Source of the DNA: RGIG3701 sp017403345
Lineage (GTDB): Bacteria > Planctomycetota > Planctomycetia > Pirellulales > Thermoguttaceae
NCBI GenBank assembly: GCA_017403345.1
Contig: JAFQOH010000013.1
Location: 1-64,000 of the forward strand
Direction: 5' to 3'
Length of the DNA stretch: 64,000 nt
Shown one piece after another: positions 1-7,110 of the stretch. A program made the position numbers and the translations under genes. The notes beneath the pieces were generated by a model. The model was not told the DNA's origin and ran no database searches. It worked only from the letters and a program-made list of their open reading frames with translations. Within the stretch, counting starts at the first letter, position 1, and every line of letters begins with the position of its first letter.

Positions 1-283
1 CTGGCACGCTGACGCACTGGCACGCTGACGCACTGGCACGCTGACGCACTGACACGCTGACGCACTGACACGCTGACGCACTGGCACGCTGACGCACTGG
101 CACGCTGACGCACTGGCACGCTGACGCACTGACACGCTGACGCACTGACACGCTGACGCACTGACACGCTGACGCACTGGCACGCTGACGCACTGGCACG
201 CTGACGCACTGGCACGCTGACGCACTGGCACGCTGATGCACTGACACGCTGACGCACTGGCACGCTGACGCACTGGCACGCTG
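1..283. repeat. 16-bp tandem repeat array
   Basis: The unit is CTGGCACGCTGACGCA, with a CTGACACG variant and one GATGCA variant. There are 17 full copies (1-272) and a partial copy to 283, and the array may continue left of the window. Plus-strand reading meets a TGA in every frame. Because 16 is not a multiple of 3, the minus strand cycles through all frames without a stop, but I see no ATG-started gene there. There are no spacers, so it is not CRISPR. It is most likely a non-coding satellite-like array. Confidence 0.93.
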
Positions 284-835
284 TGCCGCTGAAAAAACCA
301 GGGAAATCCTGATCTTAAACACCAAAAGCACGAAAAGACTCGGAACTCGCGGATACTTTTTCAAATTTTAAAGATCCATCTTGTACGGTTTCGAGTCTTT
401 TGTGAAATTCGCATCAAAAAGAGTTTCCCTCCCCCACTCCACATTCTTCACTCCCTCCTCCGCTCCGCTCTCTTTCTTTTCAGTGTGTTTCTGCGTCTTT
501 TCAGTGCTCTTAGTGGTGAGATCGGAACCTGGATCGGTACGCACTTTCCGGAAGAGCCTCTTTTTTCTTCAGAATTCCGGAGAATGTTTCATTTTTCCCA
601 ACGGCAGCTTGAAAGAGAGGTCCAATCATGCTAAATTTTCCGATTTTTTCAAAAATTTTGGCATGAATGTAAAAATGAGCATAAGATTCTGGTATGGTTT
701 TGTCGATTAGATGAATAATCCGACTGTACCGATCGTGTGCGTTTAAATATTTTTATGCACTAAAAGGGATTTAACGATTGAAACAGTCGCGTTTCGAACA
801 CATCAAGTATAAAACACGAAGATTGGGTTCCAATT
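284..835. other. Intergenic region before the export lipoprotein
   Basis: About 550 bases without a convincing gene. It holds the end of the repeat array, a long hairpin at 333-401, and AT-rich sequence leading to the gene at 836. A TTG-started open frame at 381-710 has no family resemblance and begins inside the hairpin, so it is not called. Confidence 0.6.
333..401. terminator. Long hairpin, possible terminator
   Basis: AAAAGACTCGGAAC (333-346) pairs with GTTTCGAGTCTTTT (388-401), 14 pairs including one G-U, around a 41-nt loop. The terminal A/T tracts would allow termination on either strand. The upstream gene is outside the window, so the role is uncertain. Confidence 0.4.
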
Positions 836-1897
836 ATGTCGCAGTTAAACAAGATGAAACCATTTTTGGGCGGACTTTGCCTGATTTTGTTTGTGAGCGT
901 CCTTCTCACAGGCTGCCGTCCGTTTGACCATTACGAAGATCCGCTCGGCAAGAAAGTTTCCGAAGAGATGGAACCGCCGCGCGAGCTGAGCATGATGTCT
1001 CTCCCGGCGTATCGCATCGCGCCTCCGGACGTGGTGACGATCGAGCTTCAGAAAATGGTTCCGAAACCGCCGTACTATCTCCAGACTCTGGATGTGATCT
1101 ATGTACGCGTTTTGGGAACGCTTTACGATCAGCCAATCGACAATTACTATGTCGTGTCTGCGGAAGGGACGATCGACCTTGGCCCGAGCTACGGTGCACT
1201 CCGTGTCGAAGGCATGACGGTCAATGATGCCCGTGAAGCGATCCGTACGCACCTGACGCAGGTTCTGCGTGCGCCGGAAGTTTCCGTTTCGCTCGCGCAG
1301 ATGGCGGCGATGCAGCCGATCAACGGCCAGTACCAGATCGGTCCGGACGGCACGGTGAACCTTCGCTATTATGGCACGGTCCATGTGGCGGGGATGACGC
1401 TCATGGAAGCAAAATTCGCGATCGAAGAGCATCTGTCACACTATCTGAATTCACCGATCGTTTCGATGGACGTCGTGGCGTACAACAGCAAGAGCTACTA
1501 CGTCATCACGCAGGGAGCCGGCAACGGCGACAGTGTCCGCAAGATCCCGATCACGGGTAATGAAACGGTCCTGGATGCGATCTCTCAGATCGGCGGAATG
1601 TCCTCTCTGTCGAGCCAGAATATCTGGATCGCGCGTCCGGCTCCGGGTGACTATGCGTGCGAGCAGCGTCTTCCGGTCGACTGGGCCGCCATTTCCAGCG
1701 GCGCCTCGACGGCCACGAACTATCAGATCATGCCGAACGACCGCGTGTTCATCGTTCAGGACAACTTCACGACGACTTCCAACGTCATCGGCAAAGTCAT
1801 GTCTCCGTTCGAACGTCTCAGCGGCGTCATTTCCCTGGGAACCAACACGGCGCGAAACATTCGCAACGTGGACCAGGATTACGGCTACGGGTACTGA
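836..1897 (+). CDS. Polysaccharide export (Wza-like) outer-membrane lipoprotein
   Basis: A 353-residue protein with a signal sequence ending in a lipobox (LLTGC, acylated Cys27), so it should be a lipoprotein. Two successive export-domain segments follow. Each has the pattern 'G.I.L....G...V.GMT...A..AI..HL' (about residues 103-142 and 158-202), as in Poly_export/SLBB proteins of the Wza family. A C-terminal SLBB-like part (about 210-270) follows. Family members form the outer-membrane channel for exopolysaccharide. No glycosyltransferase or Wzc-type kinase lies nearby, so the exported polymer is unknown. The start is the first ATG; no strong Shine-Dalgarno is visible, and Met7 is an alternative. 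Confidence 0.85.
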   Translation: MSQLNKMKPFLGGLCLILFVSVLLTGCRPFDHYEDPLGKKVSEEMEPPRELSMMSLPAYRIAPPDVVTIELQKMVPKPPYYLQTLDVIYVRVLGTLYDQPIDNYYVVSAEGTIDLGPSYGALRVEGMTVNDAREAIRTHLTQVLRAPEVSVSLAQMAAMQPINGQYQIGPDGTVNLRYYGTVHVAGMTLMEAKFAIEEHLSHYLNSPIVSMDVVAYNSKSYYVITQGAGNGDSVRKIPITGNETVLDAISQIGGMSSLSSQNIWIARPAPGDYACEQRLPVDWAAISSGASTATNYQIMPNDRVFIVQDNFTTTSNVIGKVMSPFERLSGVISLGTNTARNIRNVDQDYGYGY

Positions 1898-2010
1898 TCG
1901 ACGTGACGCAGTATGCGTGACACAAGAGTGGGCAGCGCTGGCCGAGGCCAGAGGCTCCGAAACACCAAGGAATGGTGAACGTCAGGAGTTTCAACGGCAC
2001 GCAGCGTAAA

Positions 2011-2270
2011 TTCGCAGGAAGCGAAAACCGGCAGGATGTCCATTCGCAGGAAGCGGAACTATCAGCAGGATGCGCGAACTTCGCAGGATGCGTGAACTTC
2101 GCAGGAAGCGGAAAATCGCAGGAAGCGGAAAATCGCAAAACGCTAAAATTTCGCAGGAAGCGGAAATTCACAAAAAAGACAGAACTTCGCAGGAAGCGAC
2201 AATTCGCAGGAAGCGGAACTATCGCATTAAGCGGAAATTCTCGAAAAACGTGAACTTCGCAGAAAGTGAG
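2011..2270. repeat. Degenerate interspersed repeat, consensus TTCGCAGGAAGCGGAA
   Basis: More than ten imperfect copies of a core close to CGCAGGAAGCGGAA are separated by short variable stretches such as CTATC, AATC and AACTTC. Copies differ by substitution and by spacing (GCAGGATGCG variants near 2068-2105). Irregular spacing argues against coding use and against a simple slipped-strand array. It lies between two separately transcribed secretome genes. Confidence 0.75.
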
Positions 2271-2400
2271 ATCCAAGCGAAAAACCAGTCTGGCGGCACG
2301 CATACTGTTCACGGCGAGACCTAAATACAGAAAGAGCAACGCGCATGGACCTCCGCGTCTTTCTGAACGAAAAATTTAACTGGACCCAAATCAAAATAGT

Positions 2401-2445
2401 GCCGGAAACATCCGTACTCCTAAGTGCATGATGAGCGTTTCCGGC
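2401..2445. other. Inverted repeat in the leader of the YHS-like gene
   Basis: GCCGGAAAC (2401-2409) and GTTTCCGGC (2437-2445) form a perfect 9-bp stem with a 27-nt loop, 60 bases upstream of the start codon. There is no T-run, so it is not a standard terminator. It could be an RNA leader structure or a protein-binding palindrome. Confidence 0.5.
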
Positions 2446-2504
2446 AAACGATACACGGAAGAAACTGACACTTCATTCCCAAGGCAGAAAACGGGGTTTG
2501 AATC

Positions 2505-4067
2505 ATGAAAAAAAATAAAAGTACACGGATTTCGAATGCAGCCATCGTGGTTTTCGGCGCCGCGATCCTGACTTCCTCGGCTGACGCAGGTTCACCGCCG
2601 TCACGCCAGACTCCTTACCTGGTCCCGAAAGACAAGATGGGTGTCGTTGAGACCGGCCCGTGCCAGATGCCTCCGTGTGTCGGCGGGAAACAGTGTGTCC
2701 CGAACGCCCGCGACTACGGTTACTATGAAGGAACGTGGCGACGCTGGCCGACTCAGCAGCGGTACGATCAGAAGTTCCCGCAGGCGGTCACGTCGAGCGC
2801 ACATCCGATCCCCACTCAGGGAAGTCCTACCGTCATCGCTCCTCCGAATCCGGCTCTGACCACCCCGATGACGCAGCCGCCCGCGCTCGATACCAACATG
2901 ATCAGCGTCCCCGACGATCTGGAACCGACCCCGACCATGGGGAACTACGAGGGAATGAATCCGGCCGCAACGGTCCTAGATGCAACTCCAGCACCGAATG
3001 CGGTCCCGATCCAAGTCAACTCTCCGGCTCCCGCACCTGCGGCTCCCGCCGATCCGCTGCTCGATTACAGCACCAACACGGTCCCCGGCATTTCCACGGC
3101 TCCTGCATTGCAGGAAACTCCGGCTCTCGTTCCGCTCGCAGAACCGGAAACACCCTCCGCTCCGGAACTGACTCCGGCCGCAGAAGATGCAGATCTTGAT
3201 GATTCCGATGCAGGAGTCACTGCACCGGTCCCGGAAACGACCTCTCCGCTCCTCGACGCGGAAGACGATGAGACCGAAGCGGATGATTCCGACCTTGCTC
3301 CGGCGATCGGCGATGAGTCTGACGAAGAGACCGACACGGACCTCGACACAGACCTCGATACAAACCTCGATACGGACCTTGCTCCTGCTCCGACGGCTCT
3401 CGAGCAGGAAGACGACTCCCTTTCGCTTCCATTCTCGCAGAACGGATCGAAAGAACACTCCATCATCGTTTCTCAGAAGGGAAACGTGACGAATCCGTAC
3501 GAAACGGCCGCAAGCTCCGCGGAAACAGCACAGCACATTGCGTCAAACGCCTCTGCGGTCACGAACCCCTTCCAGACCGCTGTCATTCCGAGCAGTTTCA
3601 CGGAAACCGCCGAAACGGCTGCAAATACAGAAACCGCGGAAACGGCTGCGGCCGTAGAATCGGAAGAAACGGTCCAAGACGTCCTTCAGGAGACCGCTCC
3701 CCGTGTTTCCTCGCCGTTCGAACAGCCTGAAATCAATACTGACGCCCAAGTAGGACTTGATGGATTCTGCCCCGTCTCCCTGCTGGATGCGGAAGAATGG
3801 GTCGAAGGCGACGCGCAGTGGACCGTGATGCACCACGGAGTGACCTACCATCTCTCCAGTGCCTCCCAAGTCCAGAAGTTCCTTGCGGATCCGGACGCCT
3901 ACACGCCGGTCATGGATGGCGCAGACCCGGTCCTCGTCAACACTACGGGCGAAAAAACGGTCGGGAAAACGGAATTCAGCGTCGTGTTCGAAGGCAAGCT
4001 CTACATGTTCACGAGCGAAGCCAACCTGAACACCTTCATGGACGCTCCGGAAAAATTCCAGCACTAA
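2505..4067 (+). CDS. Secreted Pro/Thr/Glu-rich protein with C-terminal YHS-like domain
   Basis: A 520-residue protein. The N-terminus has a signal peptide ending near SSADAG. Residues about 35-90 carry a Cys-containing segment (GPCQMPPCVGGKQC) and an aromatic patch. A long low-complexity linker (about 90-415) is rich in Pro, Ala, Thr, Glu and Asp and includes a run of LDTD units. Residues from 420 (GFCPVSLLDAEEWVEGD) to about 475 look like the YHS-like module of planctomycete secreted proteins (CPV...W..GD..W...H.G..Y.F.S......F...P..Y.PV). Related domains often bind metal, but no activity is assigned. It probably stands alone, with a terminator directly downstream. The start has only a weak ribosome-binding site. 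Confidence 0.75.
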   Translation: MKKNKSTRISNAAIVVFGAAILTSSADAGSPPSRQTPYLVPKDKMGVVETGPCQMPPCVGGKQCVPNARDYGYYEGTWRRWPTQQRYDQKFPQAVTSSAHPIPTQGSPTVIAPPNPALTTPMTQPPALDTNMISVPDDLEPTPTMGNYEGMNPAATVLDATPAPNAVPIQVNSPAPAPAAPADPLLDYSTNTVPGISTAPALQETPALVPLAEPETPSAPELTPAAEDADLDDSDAGVTAPVPETTSPLLDAEDDETEADDSDLAPAIGDESDEETDTDLDTDLDTNLDTDLAPAPTALEQEDDSLSLPFSQNGSKEHSIIVSQKGNVTNPYETAASSAETAQHIASNASAVTNPFQTAVIPSSFTETAETAANTETAETAAAVESEETVQDVLQETAPRVSSPFEQPEINTDAQVGLDGFCPVSLLDAEEWVEGDAQWTVMHHGVTYHLSSASQVQKFLADPDAYTPVMDGADPVLVNTTGEKTVGKTEFSVVFEGKLYMFTSEANLNTFMDAPEKFQH

Positions 4068-4092
4068 ACGCACTCCGGTTCACGGAATCATC

Positions 4093-4127
4093 AAGACCAT
4101 CTTCAGAAATGAGGATGGTCTTTTTTT
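4093..4127 (+). terminator. Rho-independent terminator
   Basis: AAGACCATC (4093-4101) pairs with GATGGTCTT (4114-4122) around a 12-nt loop, followed by a run of T (4121-4127). It lies 26 bases after the YHS-like gene. Confidence 0.9.
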
Positions 4128-4130
4128 GTT

Positions 4131-4178
4131 CGATCGGATGACTTTAGGGAATTTCGATCGGATGACTTTAGGGAATTT
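4131..4178. repeat. 24-bp direct tandem duplication
   Basis: Two perfect, adjacent 24-bp copies (4131-4154 and 4155-4178) begin CGATCGGATGAC, immediately after the terminator T-run. Confidence 0.9.
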
Positions 4179-4241
4179 TGTGTTTTTCCAAAAAAATCTT
4201 AAAATTTTTGAGAAATTTAGAAGAAAAAGGGACTTTCCCCC

Positions 4242-4269
4242 TTGCGATCCTACAAAAATCTGTTATACT
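4242..4269 (+). promoter_or_regulatory. Sigma-70-type promoter of mraZ
   Basis: -35 TTGCGA (4242-4247), a 16-bp spacer and -10 TATACT (4264-4269). The spacer ends in AAAATCTG, matching the element seen at several other promoters here. The leader to the mraZ start is about 120 nt. Confidence 0.65.
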
Positions 4270-4395
4270 ATAAATCGTGGGAAACAAACCCATTTTAGTC
4301 AAAATTTAACAAAATTTTGTGGGATTTTCACCCAGCCGGAATTAAAAAAGGATTTGAGATGACGGCATCCGTTCGATCCACGAGCAGGTTTTTTC

Positions 4396-4887
4396 ATGTT
4401 GCCGACCGTCGACTTTATCCTTGGAGAACACCAGCGCACGCTGGATGAACGCTACAGACTCTCCATTCCCGTGGAGATGTGCGACGCGCTCACTCATTCC
4501 GTCGAAGGGCAAGAGTGTATCCTGACGAAAGAACGGCCCGGCTGCCTCAGCCTTTGGAATTCGGCTCTCTGGCAGGAAAAACTAAATCAGGGGATCCAGA
4601 TCATCCGCGACAAAATGGCTGCTGGCCACATGAACGGCCGGATCGACCAGCTTCAGATGCTCGGACGGCTCCTTTCCACACGACAGAAGGCGGTCCAATT
4701 TGCCGGACGCGGCCGACTGGTACTTCCGGAAGGATTTCGCGAGTTTTTGGGAGTGGAACCCGGTGAAGAAGTCGTCATCGTGGGCGCTGCCGTTTGCGTT
4801 GAATTATGGAAGCCGGAAAAATGGCTTGACTACCTGGAGGGCCGAATGCCGAAGTTCAGACGCCTTTTCGACCAGCTTTCACGTTGA
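4396..4887 (+). CDS. mraZ: MraZ-family transcriptional regulator
   Basis: A 163-residue protein with two SpoVT/AbrB-type swapped-hairpin MraZ domains. The first starts LGEHQRTLDERYRLSIP (about 9-25) and the second GRGRLVLPEGFREFLGVEPGEEVVIVG (about 103-130). MraZ binds direct repeats in front of the division and cell-wall cluster. Here it is solitary, with no rsmH, ftsI or mur genes beside it, which fits a phylum that lacks FtsZ and has an altered division machinery. The second domain is typical; an extra segment of about 45 residues (NQGIQIIRDKM... to LSTRQ) separates the two. A promoter lies about 120 nt upstream. The ribosome-binding site is weak. Confidence 0.85.
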   Translation: MLPTVDFILGEHQRTLDERYRLSIPVEMCDALTHSVEGQECILTKERPGCLSLWNSALWQEKLNQGIQIIRDKMAAGHMNGRIDQLQMLGRLLSTRQKAVQFAGRGRLVLPEGFREFLGVEPGEEVVIVGAAVCVELWKPEKWLDYLEGRMPKFRRLFDQLSR

Positions 4888-4953
4888 AGAGCCCTCAAAA
4901 AGAACCGAACAAAGAGAACTTTCCAGAATTTCAGGTTTTTATTTTTTAATCAA

Positions 4954-4972
4954 CCGAAACACCGTGTTTCGG
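4954..4972. other. Perfect 19-bp palindrome downstream of mraZ
   Basis: CCGAAACAC and GTGTTTCGG flank a single C. It sits in the mraZ 3' region, 60 bases before the main terminator, without a T-run. It could be an operator-like dyad or an RNA stem. Confidence 0.45.
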
Positions 4973-5031
4973 CTGGAAGTGCAAATCGAGAAAACGGACT
5001 CGATGGTCCGTCCTGAAATTTAGGAGAATCA

Positions 5032-5065
5032 GGCACCGCAATGGCCTTTCATTGCGGTGCCTTTT
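5032..5065 (+). terminator. Rho-independent terminator of mraZ
   Basis: GGCACCGCAATG (5032-5043) pairs perfectly with CATTGCGGTGCC (5050-5061) over a 6-nt loop, followed by TTTT. The 12-bp GC-rich stem is very stable. Confidence 0.92.
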
Positions 5066-5237
5066 CTGTGGAATCGGGTAAAATAAAACGTTTCTTTCGA
5101 GGAAGACTTTTCGCAAATGCCGATTTTTTAGGAAACGCAAACTGTGCTGGTTTCCGTATTTTTTCTGAGTTTTCCGAAAATTCTAGATTTTCTGAAGAAA
5201 AGCAGAGAAAAAACAGAGAATTTATGTCCCCCACCTC

Positions 5238-5266
5238 TTGCATGAATGCCGTAAAATCAGTATGAT
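5238..5266 (+). promoter_or_regulatory. Sigma-70-type promoter of the ACT-domain gene
   Basis: -35 TTGCAT (5238-5243), a 17-bp spacer and -10 TATGAT (5261-5266). Transcription would begin near 5273, which rules out the longer open frame from 5275 and supports a start at 5368. Confidence 0.6.
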
Positions 5267-5367
5267 GGAAGAAAATGGGAACAGGCAAAGCGTTCTTTCA
5301 TGAGCGGCGGTTCCCATCCAGCCTGAAGCTAAAAATTTTTTTTAGAAATCCAAAGAGGAGATCTCTC

Positions 5368-5802
5368 ATGAAAATCAAACAGCTGTCCGTTTACCTCCAG
5401 AACGAACCAGGTCACCTGAGTAGTGTTTGCCGAATGCTCGCCAATGCGAACATCGATATTCTGACGCTTTCGCTGGCAGACACACAGCAGTTCGGAATGC
5501 TTCGTCTTATCGTGAAGGATTGGGAGCCCGCAATGAAGCTGCTCCAAGAGGCAGGATGTATCGTGAAGACCGTAGATGTCGTCGCGACAGAGATCGCAGA
5601 CCAGCCTGGCGGATTGGCGTACATTCTGGGGATCATTGAAGAGGCGAATCTGAATGTCGAGTACATGTACGCGTTCACGTCACACGTTCGTGAAAAAGCG
5701 ATCCTCGTTTTCCGTTTCAACGATCCGGACGCGGCAGTGGAGCTTCTCCACGAAAAAGGGGTAAACGTTTTTGGAAGTGTGGATCTTTACGACCTGATCT
5801 GA
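5368..5802 (+). CDS. Tandem ACT-domain protein
   Basis: A 144-residue protein made of two ACT domains. The first is about residues 1-68 (QLSVYLQNEPGHLSSVCRMLANANIDI) and the second about 70-140 (DQPGGLAYILGIIEEANLNVEYMY). ACT domains bind amino acids or other small ligands. Proteins of this size are often encoded next to phenylacetate-CoA ligase homologues, as here. The start is set by a Shine-Dalgarno AGAGGAG seven bases upstream of the ATG. The next gene begins 68 bases later and is probably co-transcribed. Its likely role is as a ligand-sensing partner; the ligand cannot be read from the sequence. Confidence 0.85.
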   Translation: MKIKQLSVYLQNEPGHLSSVCRMLANANIDILTLSLADTQQFGMLRLIVKDWEPAMKLLQEAGCIVKTVDVVATEIADQPGGLAYILGIIEEANLNVEYMYAFTSHVREKAILVFRFNDPDAAVELLHEKGVNVFGSVDLYDLI

Positions 5803-5870
5803 ATCGACCTAGGACCTGGATCAGGTTCAAGATCGAAATGAGTCTCCTAACCGCGAAAGAGAGAGGAACG

Positions 5871-6920
5871 ATGGCGGAACTGTTTGATCGTTTACCTTTT
5901 GAAAATCTTTACTGGAACCAGGCGGAAACGCTAACGGATGAAGAACGGTCTGCCATTCAGACGCGGCAGCTCCGCCGAACGGTGGAACGCGTGCGTGCGC
6001 TGCCGCTCTACAGAAGATTTTTTCAGGAAACTCCGCTTCGGGACGAAGACTTTCAGTCTCCAGAAGACGTCCGCCGTTTGCCGTTCACGACACTCATGGA
6101 CTTACGGGCACAGTTCCCCAGCGCGCACTGGACGGTCCCGCGCCACGAGATCGCCCGGGTGCAGAGCCAGGATGGTCTCCTGACTGCCTTTACTCGGCGT
6201 GACATGCAGCTCCAAGCAGATCTTTCGGCCCGATACCTTTACGCGGTGGGGGTGCGCAGCAATCAGATGGTCCAGATCTCCCATGCTTTTGGACGTGCGG
6301 GACTGGCATTTGCTCTTCAAAGCGGGATCGACTGCATCGGCGCAGCTTCCGTCCCGGCAGTAAACCAGATCATTCCGACCAACTCCGCGATGATCACAGG
6401 TTACCGGACCGGTCAAACGGCTAACGAAAAGATGGAGGAGACGATCGAGGCATTTTGCGCACTGAACGTGGACGCTCTCTGTGCCGAGGCGGAATTTGTG
6501 CTGGCCCTCCTGACCCTTGCGCAGAAACTGGAACGCAAACTCCCTCTCCGCAACGTCTGCGTCCCTGCGACGCCGACCGGTATCGCGCTTCGGTATCCGC
6601 TTCAAAAAGATTTTCCGGTAAAAGTATGGCTCCATTGGGAACATCCGGCTTTTTTCGGTGCAGGACTTGCGGGAGAATGCTGTCGGCAGGATGGACTCCA
6701 CATTCAGGAAGACCGTTTCCTCTTCGAGTGCATCCACCCCGAAACGCTCCAGCCGCTTCCTGACGGCGAACCGGGCGAGCTGGTCGTGACGGATCTGACG
6801 CATGAGGCTCAATCGCTCCTTCGATTCCGGACCGGGATCATTGGAGTTTTCAACGCAACACCTTGTCCCTGCGGGCGCACGACGCGCAGGATCCAGATCC
6901 TGGGAGAAAATGACGCCTAA
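5871..6920 (+). CDS. Degenerate, C-terminally truncated phenylacetate-CoA ligase (PaaK) homologue
   Basis: A 349-residue protein that aligns along the PaaK family (usually about 430 residues) but lacks key parts. The Gly/Thr/Ser-rich ATP loop (SSGTTGKP in active enzymes) is replaced near residues 98-106 by QSQDGLLTA, although the flanking FTRRD is kept. The family's GLFTGGLG-type segment is reduced to HAFGRAGLAF. The chain ends at ILGENDA, where family members have GR.DDM and then a C-terminal domain with the catalytic lysine. The conserved RFRTG and the CPCGRTTRRI segment are present. It is therefore probably not a normal adenylating enzyme. The start at 5871 follows AGAGAGG; an upstream ATG (5838) is in frame but has no ribosome-binding site. 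It pairs with the ACT-domain gene. Confidence 0.7.
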   Translation: MAELFDRLPFENLYWNQAETLTDEERSAIQTRQLRRTVERVRALPLYRRFFQETPLRDEDFQSPEDVRRLPFTTLMDLRAQFPSAHWTVPRHEIARVQSQDGLLTAFTRRDMQLQADLSARYLYAVGVRSNQMVQISHAFGRAGLAFALQSGIDCIGAASVPAVNQIIPTNSAMITGYRTGQTANEKMEETIEAFCALNVDALCAEAEFVLALLTLAQKLERKLPLRNVCVPATPTGIALRYPLQKDFPVKVWLHWEHPAFFGAGLAGECCRQDGLHIQEDRFLFECIHPETLQPLPDGEPGELVVTDLTHEAQSLLRFRTGIIGVFNATPCPCGRTTRRIQILGENDA

Positions 6921-7110
6921 GATCCGCCGCTCATTCACATTTTGACTTCAAACTCCGGCAGATAAACGGGAGTGAAGTGCATACGTCCATTTTCCCATCG
7001 TGTTTCTGCGGCAGAATGGACACGAGCAGAATGTGCATGTACTGAATGGGTCCTCCCAAACAGCAGAGATCGATACCATCGGTCAATGCCGTCTAGGAGG
7101 ACTCATAAAT

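Larger units (their letters stand above)
1898..2504. other. Intergenic region with degenerate repeats and a leader hairpin
   Basis: About 600 bases. It holds the degenerate GCAGGAAGCGGAA repeats (2011-2270) and an inverted repeat at 2401-2445 before the next gene. Open frames on both strands across the repeats have strongly biased composition and no recognisable product. Confidence 0.6.
4068..4395. other. Intergenic region between the YHS-like gene and mraZ
   Basis: It contains the terminator at 4093-4127, a tandem duplication at 4131-4178, an AT-rich stretch and the mraZ promoter at 4242-4269. No gene is seen. Confidence 0.7.
4888..5367. other. Intergenic region between mraZ and the ACT-domain gene
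   Basis: It holds a short palindrome (4954-4972), a strong terminator (5032-5065), an AT-rich stretch and the promoter of the ACT-domain gene (5238-5266). No gene is seen. Confidence 0.7.

Noticed and set aside
1..283. Possible CRISPR array
   Set aside because: Repeats are contiguous 16-mers without unique spacers and no cas genes are present.
381..710. A 109-codon frame before the export lipoprotein
   Set aside because: TTG start within a hairpin, no ribosome-binding site, low-complexity Phe/Ser-rich product.
1972..2324. Frames across the GCAGGAAGCGGAA repeat
   Set aside because: Composition is dictated by the repeat and all frames look alike, with no start signals.
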